Shown here piece after piece: positions 33,266 to 42,591 of a stretch of DNA of 64,000 nucleotides. The notes under the pieces were generated by a model. That model searched no databases and had not been told where the DNA came from. It saw only the letters and a program-made list of their open reading frames with translations. The number at the start of each line of letters is the position of its first letter. The first letter of the stretch is position 1. A program made the position numbers and the translations under genes. The stretch spans positions 1 through 64,000 of the forward strand of contig CAVOKW010000039.1 in the NCBI GenBank assembly GCA_963696585.1, in the 5' to 3' direction. Source of the DNA: Parvibaculum sp963696585. GTDB taxonomy: Bacteria > Pseudomonadota > Alphaproteobacteria > Parvibaculales > Parvibaculaceae.

Positions 33266-34189
33266 TTATTCAAACTTTGCCCGCATCAACTGTCCGGATA
33301 GGAGATTTGCTATCACTTTGCCATCATGTCCCGGCACAATGACCAATTCCGGGACAGTTTTTAGCAGGGCGGCCAAGGCCTTCAACTCACCAAATACCTG
33401 AAGACGGTCCTCTTTGAGCATGAATTGTGTGACCAGTCGGGCGCGTTCGCGCTGGGTTTCGATATTGCGGAACTGCCAGGCCACATCCCCCAGAAACAGA
33501 TATTCCCGCCCATCGGCGCGGCGGACATAGACCATCTGACTGCCCGGTGAATGACCGGGCGATTTGATGACCACCACACCGGGGGCGATCGCCGCCATGT
33601 CGCCATAGACAAGCGGTGTGAAGCTCTCAAGCACGCCGTCTGGAAATTTGACCGGCGCCATGCGTTCGGGATGGGCCTGCTGTTCGGCTGTGATCCTGAC
33701 GGCCTCATGCAGACTGGCCACATCGCTCTGCGCCGCCAACCCGCCAATATGGTCCATATGTTCATGCGTCAACAGGATGAAGCTTGCCTTATGCAGGGCC
33801 GCGCTCATGCGCTCATAGGCTTCCGGATCGAAGGCGGTCGTGCCGGCCGCCTCGGCGGCTGCCTTGTCGAGCCCCGTGTCGATGATGCCGGTCACACCAT
33901 CGGGATAGACAAGCTCATAGGAAAAAACCGGCATGGCGACTTGTGCCCAGCCATCGCCTGCGACAATGGCGGTCGCTGGAAATGTAAAGGCGGCAATCTG
34001 TTCGGCATGGATGGCGACAGGCTTGTCGCCCGGCAGGCTGTCGGCGAGCTTGCGGGCGCCCTCAATGTCGAGGGTGAAGGCGGCATCACCCGGCATGTGA
34101 CTTTCCATCACGAGCCAGTAATAGGCCCCCCCACCCAGCACCAGCAATGCAGCGACAATTGCCGCGACCCGGCTTTTCCATTTGGACAT
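33266..34189 (-). CDS. Membrane-anchored metallo-beta-lactamase-fold hydrolase
   Basis: 307 residues. An N-terminal hydrophobic segment (about 8-28) looks like a signal anchor. The zinc motif THEHMDH is at 141-147. A GHSPGSQMVY His and a LFLGDVAW Asp follow, then the final GHD near the end (VIVPGHDGKV), a full ligand set. Substrate unknown. The family includes lactonases and other periplasmic hydrolases. It lies downstream of holC on the same strand, separated by a large inverted repeat. Confidence 0.87.
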   Translation of the reverse strand: MSKWKSRVAAIVAALLVLGGGAYYWLVMESHMPGDAAFTLDIEGARKLADSLPGDKPVAIHAEQIAAFTFPATAIVAGDGWAQVAMPVFSYELVYPDGVTGIIDTGLDKAAAEAAGTTAFDPEAYERMSAALHKASFILLTHEHMDHIGGLAAQSDVASLHEAVRITAEQQAHPERMAPVKFPDGVLESFTPLVYGDMAAIAPGVVVIKSPGHSPGSQMVYVRRADGREYLFLGDVAWQFRNIETQRERARLVTQFMLKEDRLQVFGELKALAALLKTVPELVIVPGHDGKVIANLLSGQLMRAKFE

Positions 34190-34253
34190 TTTTTGCTCCC
34201 CGGCTTTTCATTGTGTGAAAAGGATATGGGGGCAGTTCGTGTCAGGAACAATT

Positions 34254-34305
34254 GGGGATAAGTTTTATTTCAGCCATGCCTTTTTGTTGAAACAAACTTA
34301 TCCCC
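34254..34305. repeat. Perfect 12-bp inverted repeat with inner dyad
   Basis: GGGGATAAGTTT (34254-34265) and AAACTTATCCCC (34294-34305) are exact complements, with a second short dyad (TTCA/TGAA) inside the 28-base loop. It lies between the holC stop and the start of the metallo-beta-lactamase-fold gene, both on the minus strand. No T-run follows, so it is not a standard terminator. It could be a protein-binding site or an RNA structure. Confidence 0.7.
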
Positions 34306-34308
34306 GGT

Positions 34309-34758
34309 TCAGGCCTTCTTTTCCCAGCCACCGGTCTCGTTTTGAAGCCAGTATGTCGCCTCATGCCCGGCTGCCTTCATCGCCACCCACTGTGTGCGGG
34401 CCTGCGCTACGGCACGAGCATCCTGTCCGTCAAACATCAGCACACAGCGTTCATAGGCCGACAGATCGACCGGGGAGGCCCCATCGACGAGAAACAGCAC
34501 TTTCGCGCCATTCGGGTTTTCATCATCCGTGGTCAGAAAAATCGGCTGGTCCGCGCCCGGCCCATCGTCGCGCGTTCCATGCGGCAGGAAGCTGTTTTCG
34601 CGATAGGTCCATAGCGCGGTGTTGATCGCCTCCAGCCGTTCAGGCCCGCCTGCCTTGACGATGGCGTTCCAGCCACGCGCCAGGGACCGCTCAAGCAGGT
34701 CAGGCAGGACGCGCTCAAGCGGCAGGGTTTGCAAATGATAGAACAGGACTTCTGTCAT
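34309..34758 (-). CDS. holC: DNA polymerase III subunit chi
   Basis: 149 residues. It starts MTEVLFYHLQTLPLERVLPDLLERSL and has the LWTYRENSFLPHG, PIFLTTDDENPNGAKVLFLVDG and later YERCVLMFDG segments of the chi family. Chi links the clamp loader to single-stranded-DNA-binding protein. It follows pepA by 11 bases on the same strand, a very widely conserved pairing. Confidence 0.94.
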   Translation of the reverse strand: MTEVLFYHLQTLPLERVLPDLLERSLARGWNAIVKAGGPERLEAINTALWTYRENSFLPHGTRDDGPGADQPIFLTTDDENPNGAKVLFLVDGASPVDLSAYERCVLMFDGQDARAVAQARTQWVAMKAAGHEATYWLQNETGGWEKKA

Positions 34759-34769
34759 GCGGGTCAGGA

Positions 34770-36263
34770 TCAGCCTTCGTAATGATCCGCGACAAGACGA
34801 TTGAGCAGACGCACGCCCCAGCCCGAGCCCCAGGAATGGTTGATGGCCGATGTTGGCGAGTTCATCGCCGTACCTGCGATATCAAGATGCGCCCAGGTCG
34901 TCTTGTTGACGAAGCGCTCCAGGAATTGCGCCGCCGTGATCGAGCCGCCATGCTGGCCGCCGGTATTTTTCATGTCGGCGAAACGTGAATTGATGAGCTT
35001 GTCATAGGTCGCGCCCATCGGCATGCGCCAGACCTTCTCGCCTTCCGCTTCGCCGCATTCGGTGAGCTGTTTGGAGAGCTTGTCGTCATTGGAGAAGAGA
35101 CCGGCATATTCCTTGCCCAGCGCCACCATGATCGCGCCTGTGAGTGTCGCGAGATCGACCATGAATTGCGGCTTGAAGCGCGACTGTGTGTACCAGAGCG
35201 CATCCGCCAGCACGAGGCGGCCTTCGGCATCGGTATTGATGACCTCGATTGTCTGGCCCGACATTGATGTCAGGATATCGCCGGGGCGAATGGCTTTGCC
35301 GTCGGGCATGTTTTCAACAAGCCCGATCACGCCAATGGCGTTCACCTTGGCCTTGCGCGCCGCCAGCACATGCATGAGACCCGTAACGCAGGCCGCGCCG
35401 CCCATATCACCTTTCATGTCTTCCATGCCGGCCGGGGGCTTGAGCGAAATGCCGCCCGTGTCAAAGCAGACGCCCTTGCCGACAAAAGCCACGGGCTTTT
35501 CGCCGGGCTTGCCGCCCATCCAGCGCATGACGACGAGCTGGCTTTCGCGTTCGCTACCCTGCCCCACACCAAGCAGCGATCCCATGCCGAGCTTGGTCAT
35601 GGCGGCCTCGTTGAGCACCTCCACCTTCACGCCGAGTTTGGTCAGCGCCTTGGCGCGACGGGCAAACGCCGCCGGATAGAGGATATTGGCAGGCTCGTTC
35701 ACGAGATCGCGTGCGAGGATCATGCCATCGGCAATCTTGCTGAGGGTGCCCCAGGATTTGCGGGCGGCGGCTGTTGCGCCCGTCATGACGGTCAATGACT
35801 TCACCCCGGCAAAGGCCTTTTCCGGGGTTTTTCTGGTCTTGTATTTTTCAAAACGGTAGCCGCGCAATCGCGCGCCGAGCGCAACGCGGGCGGCGGCTTC
35901 ACCGGCGTCGATCCTGGCGGAGAAAATGCCCTCAACGATGACCGAAGCGGTCGCTTCCTTGGCCTTGTCGAGACGTCCGAGCAATTCGCCCCCTGCATTT
36001 TCGAGCGCAGAGGTCTTGAGATCGGCGGTTTTGCCCATGCCGATGAGAATCACCCGGCTGGCGGCAATGCCGTCCGGACCGACAATTTCGAGCATCGACC
36101 CGGCCTTGCCGGTGAAATCAGCCGCCTTCATCGCCCGCTTGAGCGCACCGCCCGTTGCCTTGTCGAGATCAGCGGCAACGCCCTTCAGGCTCGCGGCTTC
36201 GCCCACGAGCAGCGCCAAAGCGCCTGATTTGGCAAGGGAAATGTCGGAAAGTGAGATATTCAT
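34770..36263 (-). CDS. pepA: Leucyl aminopeptidase (M17)
   Basis: 497 residues. Cytosolic two-metal aminopeptidase that removes N-terminal residues from peptides. The catalytic domain has VAFVGKGVCFDTGGISLKP (metal and catalytic Lys), the NTDAEGRLVLADAL signature and DLATLTGAIMVALG. The N-terminal macro-like domain covers roughly residues 1-165. First gene of pepA-holC. It is divergent from lptF across 250 bases in which I see no distinct element. Confidence 0.97.
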   Translation of the reverse strand: MNISLSDISLAKSGALALLVGEAASLKGVAADLDKATGGALKRAMKAADFTGKAGSMLEIVGPDGIAASRVILIGMGKTADLKTSALENAGGELLGRLDKAKEATASVIVEGIFSARIDAGEAAARVALGARLRGYRFEKYKTRKTPEKAFAGVKSLTVMTGATAAARKSWGTLSKIADGMILARDLVNEPANILYPAAFARRAKALTKLGVKVEVLNEAAMTKLGMGSLLGVGQGSERESQLVVMRWMGGKPGEKPVAFVGKGVCFDTGGISLKPPAGMEDMKGDMGGAACVTGLMHVLAARKAKVNAIGVIGLVENMPDGKAIRPGDILTSMSGQTIEVINTDAEGRLVLADALWYTQSRFKPQFMVDLATLTGAIMVALGKEYAGLFSNDDKLSKQLTECGEAEGEKVWRMPMGATYDKLINSRFADMKNTGGQHGGSITAAQFLERFVNKTTWAHLDIAGTAMNSPTSAINHSWGSGWGVRLLNRLVADHYEG

Positions 36264-36513
36264 GGAGGGGGCCTTTCATGCGCGCGCGGCGGCTTTACGC
36301 CTCTTGGTGGCTTTTTTTTCAGGTCAACAGCATCTGGCGCCGCCATGGAATCGGCGGCTGGTACGGTGCTGCTTTTCCCGTAGGGCAAAATGGGGTAACC
36401 ATTTCATCTGGTCAGGCGCGTTATCCTAACGAAATCATGGACAAGGGAAAGCGATCTTAACCAGTTTCGTCTCTATCTTTCCGTCCATTGCAGCCGTCCG
36501 GGAGCCGGGGTCC

Positions 36514-37671
36514 ATGTTGAATGGCCTGAGCCGTTATATCATTTTGCAGACAGCCGCCGCCTTCGCGGTCACCGCTTTCGTGCTCACGGGTATCATCTGG
36601 CTCACGCAGGCCCTGAAGCTGCTCGACCTGCTGATTTCGCAAGGTCAATCCATCGGCACCTATTTCGAGCTGACCATGCTCGCCCTGCCCAGCACGCTGG
36701 CGATCATCCTGCCGATCTCTCTTTTTTGTGCCGTGCTTTATGTGCTCAACAAACTTATCTCCGACAGCGAAATCGTCGTCATGTATGCCGCAGGTGTCAG
36801 CCTGTGGCGCACGGCGCTTCCCTTCCTTCTGCTGGCCGGATTCGTGTCCGTTCTGGTGCTCATCTTCAATCTCTATCTGGCGCCGGCCGGATTGCGGGAA
36901 CTCAAGTCGCGCATGTATGCCATTCGTGGCGATATCGCCTCCTCCATGCTCAAGGAAGGCGCCTTCACCAATCCTGCGGAGGGCCTCACTGTCTATGTGC
37001 GGGAGCGTTCCTTTGACGGCAGTGTCCACGGCATTCTCGTGCAGGATGGACGCAGCCCGGAGATGCCGATCACCTATATGGCGGAGACGGGCAGTCTCGT
37101 CACAACACCCGAGGGTCCGCGCCTCGTCATGTTCAATGGCAATATCCAGCGCGTCTCGCGCAAGGCGGCGGACAAGGCCGGCGCAGTGACACTGCTTTAT
37201 TTCGACAAATACTCTTATGACCTCGGCCAGTATATGGGATCGGGGCCAACTTATGTGAACGAAGCGCGCGAGCGCTATTTCAGCGAACTCGTGTCGCCTG
37301 ATCCAGGCGACGAATGGGCCCAGCGCAATCAGCGCGCCATGTTGGCCGATGCGCATGATCGCATCGCCAATGCCCTTTTTCCCCTCGCCTTTGCCTTTGT
37401 CGCGCTTGCAGCCTTGCTGCCAGCCCCCTTCAGTCGTCGCGGTTATGGTATGCGGCTTGCCGTTGCCGGTGCCGTCGCGCTCGGCGTGCGCGTCATCGGC
37501 TTTGGCATGGCGGGCCTCTCGGCCACAAGCAGCCTCTATATCCCGATGATGTATCTGGTGCCGATCGCGGCCTGCCTGATTTCGGCGGGGATGATAAATG
37601 GCCTGCGCTTCAGCATGTTCAGCCGGTATTTCGAGACCCGCCTGGCGCAATTGTCGGGATCCGGTTCATGA
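36514..37671 (+). CDS. lptF: LPS export permease LptF
   Basis: 385 residues, YjgP/YjgQ family. Six predicted membrane segments: about 12-35, 55-80 and 100-122 at the N-terminus and three after residue 290, around a periplasmic beta-jellyroll domain. LptF and LptG form the transmembrane part of the LptB2FG transporter, which extracts lipopolysaccharide from the inner membrane. It overlaps lptG by 4 bases (ATGA), so the order is lptF-lptG-lptD. lptB is not in the window. Confidence 0.95.
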   Translation: MLNGLSRYIILQTAAAFAVTAFVLTGIIWLTQALKLLDLLISQGQSIGTYFELTMLALPSTLAIILPISLFCAVLYVLNKLISDSEIVVMYAAGVSLWRTALPFLLLAGFVSVLVLIFNLYLAPAGLRELKSRMYAIRGDIASSMLKEGAFTNPAEGLTVYVRERSFDGSVHGILVQDGRSPEMPITYMAETGSLVTTPEGPRLVMFNGNIQRVSRKAADKAGAVTLLYFDKYSYDLGQYMGSGPTYVNEARERYFSELVSPDPGDEWAQRNQRAMLADAHDRIANALFPLAFAFVALAALLPAPFSRRGYGMRLAVAGAVALGVRVIGFGMAGLSATSSLYIPMMYLVPIAACLISAGMINGLRFSMFSRYFETRLAQLSGSGS

Positions 37672-38762
37672 ATCTCTCCTGGACACTCTCCGTTTATTTG
37701 TCGCGCCGGTTCTTCACAATCGTTGCGCTCACCTTCTCGCTGTTTCTGGCACTGATCTTCATGATTGATCTTGTGGAGCTGATGCGGCGCGGCTCCGAAC
37801 GCGAGACCGTTTCCTTCGGCCTGCTTGCGGGAATGGCATTGCTGGACTTGCCGCGCGTCGGGGGCACCACCTTGCCCTTTGCAGTGTTGTTTGGTGGCAT
37901 GGCGGCATTCATGCGGCTTAATCGCTCTCAGGAGCTTGTCGTGGTACGCGCTTCTGGCATTTCCATCTGGCAATTTCTGGTGCCCTCCCTTGTTGTGGCT
38001 TTCCTGATCGGTGTCTTTGTCGTCACGATCTATAATCCCGTGTCGGCGACCTTTGCCGCGCGCTACGAACAGCTTGACTTCAAGTATATCAAGGGGCGAT
38101 CGAGCCTGCTGGCCTTGTCCAAGAATGGGCTGTGGCTGCGTCAGGCCGACCCCAATGGCCAGTCAGTGATCCACGCCCTGCGCGTCAATGAGCAGACGCT
38201 CAAGCTCGATGATGTGACAATCTTCCTCTACAGCCTCGACAATGAATATCAGGGCCGCATTGATGCGCGCAGCGCCATGCTGCGGCAGGGCTATTGGGAT
38301 CTCACAGACGCCTGGACGACTCCGACCGTCGGGCAACCGGTTTTTCATCAGACCTACAAGCAGGCCACCACCCTGACGCAAAGTCAGGTGGAGGAGAGCT
38401 TTGCCAATCCCAACACCATTTCCTTCTGGGATTTGCCCCATTTCATCCAGACCGCCGAGGCGGCGGGGTTTTCGGCCCGGCGCTACCGCATCCATTTCTA
38501 TGAAATCCTCGCCACCCCGTTGCTCCTCTGCACCATGGTGCTGGTGGCGGCCGTGTTTTCGCTGCGGGTCTCGCGACTGGGGGGGCTCATTCAATTGGTC
38601 GTTGGGGGGGTGTTTTCAGGCTTTCTGGTGTTTTTCCTGGGTGATCTATCTGTCGCCATGGGCATTTCGGGGTTTTTACCCCCCTTTCTTTCTGCCTGGG
38701 CGCCGTCAATTGTGGTGATGTTTTTGGGTCTGGCTGTTCTCTTTCACCTGGAAGACGGTTAA
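37668..38762 (+). CDS. lptG: LPS export permease LptG
   Basis: 364 residues, same YjgP/YjgQ fold. It starts MNLSWTLSVYLSRRFFTIVALTF and has the GGTTLPFAVLFGGMAAFMRLNRSQELVVVRASG stretch typical of the family. Periplasmic domain in the middle, three membrane segments at the C-terminus. Start overlaps the lptF stop by 4 bases. Partner of LptF in LPS extraction. Confidence 0.95.
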   Translation: MNLSWTLSVYLSRRFFTIVALTFSLFLALIFMIDLVELMRRGSERETVSFGLLAGMALLDLPRVGGTTLPFAVLFGGMAAFMRLNRSQELVVVRASGISIWQFLVPSLVVAFLIGVFVVTIYNPVSATFAARYEQLDFKYIKGRSSLLALSKNGLWLRQADPNGQSVIHALRVNEQTLKLDDVTIFLYSLDNEYQGRIDARSAMLRQGYWDLTDAWTTPTVGQPVFHQTYKQATTLTQSQVEESFANPNTISFWDLPHFIQTAEAAGFSARRYRIHFYEILATPLLLCTMVLVAAVFSLRVSRLGGLIQLVVGGVFSGFLVFFLGDLSVAMGISGFLPPFLSAWAPSIVVMFLGLAVLFHLEDG

Positions 38763-38846
38763 ACATCGTGGGGTTGGGGATTCTGGCCCGCCAGCCAGGT
38801 GGAGCAGGCGGGTCGGAGCTTGGTCGCGTATTCTTGGGGGCAAACA

Positions 38847-41057
38847 ATGGGGTCATGCGTTAGGCGGTCTGCCGCAGTTTCGGCGATTGCCATCCTGTGC
38901 CTGTCCCTCTCAGCCTTGCTGCCCGTTCAGGCGGATGAAGTGCTGGCCGGGGCTCCCTCCAGTGCCGCAAGCTATCCTGAGTCAGGCGATGTGCTGATGC
39001 AGGCCGACGAGCTTGTCTATAATCGTGAAACGAAGATCGTGACGGCCTCGGGCCATGTCGAGATCGCCAATGCGGGCCGTGTGCTGATTGCCGACAAGGT
39101 CACCTATGACACCAACACAGGTATTGTGACGGCGGATGGCAATGTCTCGCTGGTTGATCAGTCGGGTGATGTTGCCTTTGCCGATCATGTCGTCCTGCGC
39201 AACGATCTCAAGGACGGCGTTGTGGAAACGCTCTCGGTCCTGCTTTCCGACAAGTCGCGTCTGGCGGGCAGTTCCGCTTCGCGCAAGAACGGCACAATCA
39301 CGACGCTCAATCGAGCTGTCTATAGCCCTTGCGAAATCTGCGAGGAAAAGGGCCAGAAAAATCCGCTCTGGCAGATCAAGGCGTTTCGCGTGGTGCATGA
39401 CAAGGAAGCCCAGCGCATTCGCTATGAAGATGCCTATATGGAAATCTTCGGCGTGCCCGTGCTCTATGTGCCGTATTTCTCGCAACCTGACCCGAGCGTG
39501 AAGCGCCAGTCCGGCCTGCTCACACCCTCTATCAGCAATTCATCCGAACTCGGCCAGCAGGTCTCAATTCCATATTATTGGGTCATTGCGCCCGACAGGG
39601 ATCTGACGCTTGCGCCGCGCTACACCACGCGCGAAGGCATGGTCTATCAGGGGCAATACCGGCAACGCTTTGGCAATGGCACGTTTGAGACGACCGCCTC
39701 CGGCACATGGCCTGAAACCAAGACAGCCAACACGCCGGCGGATAATAATTTCCGTGGCCATTTGTTCAGCAACGGCGAATTCGACATTACGCCGGAATGG
39801 AGCTGGGGCTATCAGGCGCAGATCGTCAGCGATGCGACCTATCTGCGCAAGTATAATATCTCCGATGCGACTGACCTGACGAGCAATGTGCACCTTAACC
39901 GGTTTGAGAGGCGCAACAGCTTTACAACGGATGCCTATTTCTTCCGGGGCCTGCTGGCGAGCGACGATTCGGCAACAACGCTATGGGTCGCCCCCACCAT
40001 CAATTTTGAATATTTCATGCCGGACAAAGTGGCGGGCGGCCAGTTGAGTTTTTCGGGCAACGCCATATCGCTGGGTCGTGAACGTGGCGCAGATTCCAAA
40101 CGCGTTGTTGTCCAGGCTGACTGGGAAAAACGCGTGACCTCGCGTCACGGCTTTGTCTATCGCATGTTTGGCAATCTGCGTGGCGACTATTATGCCGTCA
40201 ACAATGTCGAGGATCCATCCGTCCCCGGATCGAGTTTTGGCAGCACAACCGTCACGCGCGCCTTGCCGACCATTGGCGCGGAGACGAGCTACCCGCTGGT
40301 GCGCAATGACGATGGTTACCGGCAGGTGATCGAGCCGATCGTGCAGCTGATCGCCTCGCCCAATGTTGGCAATACGGTCGAGATACCCAATGAAGACTCT
40401 CTGAGCTTCGAGTTTGACGACACCAACCTCTTTTCTGAAAATCGCTATGCCGGTTATGACCGTTGGGAAACGGGTACAAGGGCCAATGTCGGCATGAAGT
40501 ATGCGATTTATGGCGATGAAGGCGGTCAGGCAACGGCATTGCTCGGTCAATCCTTCAGCCTGCGCGACAATAACAGCTACAATACGTCCAGCGGTCTGCA
40601 AGAGCAGAGCTCGGACTATGTGGGTCGATTGATGCTGGCGCCGACGGACCATTTGCTGGCCATCCATCGCTTCCGCATCGACAACAAGGACCTATCCTTC
40701 AAACGCAACGAAGTGAACCTGTTCGGCATGGGCGGGCCGCTGACAGCGGAAGTGGGCTATGCCTATTTCTCGCGGGATCAGTTCTCGACCACGGTGCCGC
40801 GCGAAGAAATCATTCTGGGCGCGATCCTCAAGCTTGATGATTATTGGCGACTTTTCGGGCGGGCGCGGCGCGACCTTGCCAATCATTCACCTGTGTCAAA
40901 CCAGGTCGGCTTCGGCTATGAAGATGAATGTTTTGACATGTCGGTTGGTTACTACCAGACCTTTATCCGAGATCGCGATATTGAGCCTGAAAACAGCGTT
41001 CTACTGCAACTCACTTTCAAGACGCTGGGCACAGCGCAGCTTGGTACTTCCAACTGA
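38847..41057 (+). CDS. lptD: LPS-assembly outer-membrane protein LptD
   Basis: 736 residues from ATG 38847 (GGGGG run 8 bases before it). Signal peptide (AAVSAIAILCLSLSALLPVQA), an OstA/LptA-like N-terminal domain (MQADELVYNRETKIVTASGHVEI...), then the C-terminal beta-barrel (typical RYEDAYMEIFGVPVLYVPYFSQPDP at its start). LptD receives LPS from the LptA bridge and inserts it in the outer leaflet. Only two Cys (CEICEE) near residue 165 are obvious, so the disulfide pattern differs from E. coli. The stop codon lies inside the first copy of a 15-bp tandem array. Confidence 0.95.
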   Translation: MGSCVRRSAAVSAIAILCLSLSALLPVQADEVLAGAPSSAASYPESGDVLMQADELVYNRETKIVTASGHVEIANAGRVLIADKVTYDTNTGIVTADGNVSLVDQSGDVAFADHVVLRNDLKDGVVETLSVLLSDKSRLAGSSASRKNGTITTLNRAVYSPCEICEEKGQKNPLWQIKAFRVVHDKEAQRIRYEDAYMEIFGVPVLYVPYFSQPDPSVKRQSGLLTPSISNSSELGQQVSIPYYWVIAPDRDLTLAPRYTTREGMVYQGQYRQRFGNGTFETTASGTWPETKTANTPADNNFRGHLFSNGEFDITPEWSWGYQAQIVSDATYLRKYNISDATDLTSNVHLNRFERRNSFTTDAYFFRGLLASDDSATTLWVAPTINFEYFMPDKVAGGQLSFSGNAISLGRERGADSKRVVVQADWEKRVTSRHGFVYRMFGNLRGDYYAVNNVEDPSVPGSSFGSTTVTRALPTIGAETSYPLVRNDDGYRQVIEPIVQLIASPNVGNTVEIPNEDSLSFEFDDTNLFSENRYAGYDRWETGTRANVGMKYAIYGDEGGQATALLGQSFSLRDNNSYNTSSGLQEQSSDYVGRLMLAPTDHLLAIHRFRIDNKDLSFKRNEVNLFGMGGPLTAEVGYAYFSRDQFSTTVPREEIILGAILKLDDYWRLFGRARRDLANHSPVSNQVGFGYEDECFDMSVGYYQTFIRDRDIEPENSVLLQLTFKTLGTAQLGTSN

Positions 41058-41126
41058 GGTTCTGGCAACTGAGGTTCTGGCAACTGAGGTTCTGGCAACC
41101 GAGGTGCTGGCAACTGGGGTTCAGGC
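41052..41126. repeat. Five-copy 15-bp tandem repeat starting at the lptD stop
   Basis: Units AACTGAGGTTCTGGC (three identical copies 41052-41096), then AACCGAGGTGCTGGC (41097-41111) and AACTGGGGTTCAGGC (41112-41126). The unit length is a multiple of three. In the lptD frame the first three copies carry a TGA, the fourth CGA and the fifth TGG. The array directly abuts, and begins inside, the end of lptD. No gene is seen between it and the surA-like gene. Confidence 0.95.
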
Positions 41127-41263
41127 CCGGATTTTGCCCCAATTACAGCCCTTTAATCAGCCTGTCATTGGTTGATTAGGGGCGCGATTCCAGTATTCTG
41201 TGCCCCTTGCCGAGACGGGCATCAAGGCCAAACGGGAGGGGTCCAGGACCCCGCGAAAATGTC

Positions 41264-42583
41264 ATGACTCCAAATAAGTTTGTGCATGTGCGGGCGGCTT
41301 TTGCAGGTCGCGGTTCCTGGCTTGCCGGCGTGCTGATGCTGGCCTGGCTGATCGCCACGATACCTCTCTCCGCCTCTCATGCTGACATTCAGGAAGGCCA
41401 ACAAGGTATTGCGGCCATCGTCAATGACGAGATCATCTCAACCTATGATCTGATGCAACGCGTCAAACTCGTCATGGTGACGTCGGGCATCCCCGATACG
41501 CCTGAAAATCTTGAGCGCATTCGACCCCAGATTTTGCGCAACCTGATTGACGAGCGCCTCAAGATGCAGGAAGCCCGGCGGGCCAATATCAGTGTGACCC
41601 AGGATGAGGTTGATGCCGCTTTCAAGCAGATTGCCGAACGCTCGAACATGACGGAGGCGCAGGTGGTGGAGTTTCTCAAAAGGGGGGGCATCGAGAAGCA
41701 GGCGCTGATCGGTCAGGTGAGCGCCGACATTGCCTGGAACAGGTTTGTGAACCAGCAATTTGGCGGCTTGATCAGCGTTGGCGAAAATGAAGTCGATGAA
41801 GTGTTGCGCCGCATGGAAGAAGAATCCGGCTCACCGCAATACATGGTGTCTGAAATCCTGCTCACCTATGACACACCCGAACAGCAGGCAGAAGTGACAG
41901 CAGGCGCTCAGCGCCTCGTCGATCAGATGCGGCAGGGTGCGCCTTTCAATAATGTTGCGCGTCAGTTCAGCCAATCTGCCTCTGCGGCCAATGGCGGCGA
42001 TATTGGCTGGGTTCATGCCAGTGAACTGCCCGCGCCGGTTGCAGAAGTCGTCAAGAACATGCCGATCCATACCATCTCTGATCCGATCCCGACGACGGCA
42101 GGCATTTATATCGTGTCACTGACCGGCAAGCAGAGTGGCACGGGCGCCGACCCCATGCGCGATCAATACAAGCTCATGCAGGTCATTTTTCCGCTGTCAC
42201 CGGATGCGCCGATTGATGCTGTTGCGCTTCGTGCCAAACAGACCAAGGAGTTTCTGGCGCAGAAGCCCACTTGCGACGCTGTTCCAGAAGCGATCAAAAA
42301 ATATGAGGGCGCCAAAGCCGATGCCCCCAAATCTGTCATTGCCGGTCAGCTTGATCCCCGTCTGATGTCTGCCATCAGCAACCTCAAGACAGGCGAAACC
42401 ACGCCCCCCCAGCGCAGCGAGCGCGGCATTGAGCTTGTCCTCGTATGCGAACATATTGCAGATGAGGGTGGCCTGCCGACACGTGACGCCATCGACAATA
42501 ATCTCTACTCCCAGCAACTCTCGATGATGTCGAGACGTCACTTGCGCGATTTGCGCCGTGACGCCGTCATCGTCATTCGCTGA
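41264..42583 (+). CDS. SurA-like periplasmic peptidyl-prolyl isomerase/chaperone
   Basis: 439 residues from ATG 41264. N-terminal signal anchor (about 12-35), a SurA N-terminal domain (IAAIVNDEIISTYDLMQRVKLV...), then one parvulin (rotamase) domain (VSEILLTYDTPEQ...GGDIGWVHASELP). A C-terminal helical part (TKEFLAQKPTCDAV...) completes it. Outer-membrane protein folding chaperone. The position between lptD and pdxA is the conserved one for alphaproteobacterial SurA. A TTG at 41207 would add 19 residues before the signal anchor. Confidence 0.9.
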   Translation: MTPNKFVHVRAAFAGRGSWLAGVLMLAWLIATIPLSASHADIQEGQQGIAAIVNDEIISTYDLMQRVKLVMVTSGIPDTPENLERIRPQILRNLIDERLKMQEARRANISVTQDEVDAAFKQIAERSNMTEAQVVEFLKRGGIEKQALIGQVSADIAWNRFVNQQFGGLISVGENEVDEVLRRMEEESGSPQYMVSEILLTYDTPEQQAEVTAGAQRLVDQMRQGAPFNNVARQFSQSASAANGGDIGWVHASELPAPVAEVVKNMPIHTISDPIPTTAGIYIVSLTGKQSGTGADPMRDQYKLMQVIFPLSPDAPIDAVALRAKQTKEFLAQKPTCDAVPEAIKKYEGAKADAPKSVIAGQLDPRLMSAISNLKTGETTPPQRSERGIELVLVCEHIADEGGLPTRDAIDNNLYSQQLSMMSRRHLRDLRRDAVIVIR

Positions 42584-42591
42584 GTCCGGTC

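Noticed and set aside
41154..41263. Small gene between the tandem array and the surA-like gene
   Set aside because: No start with a ribosome-binding site and no conserved frame; the open frame across the array is created by the repeat.
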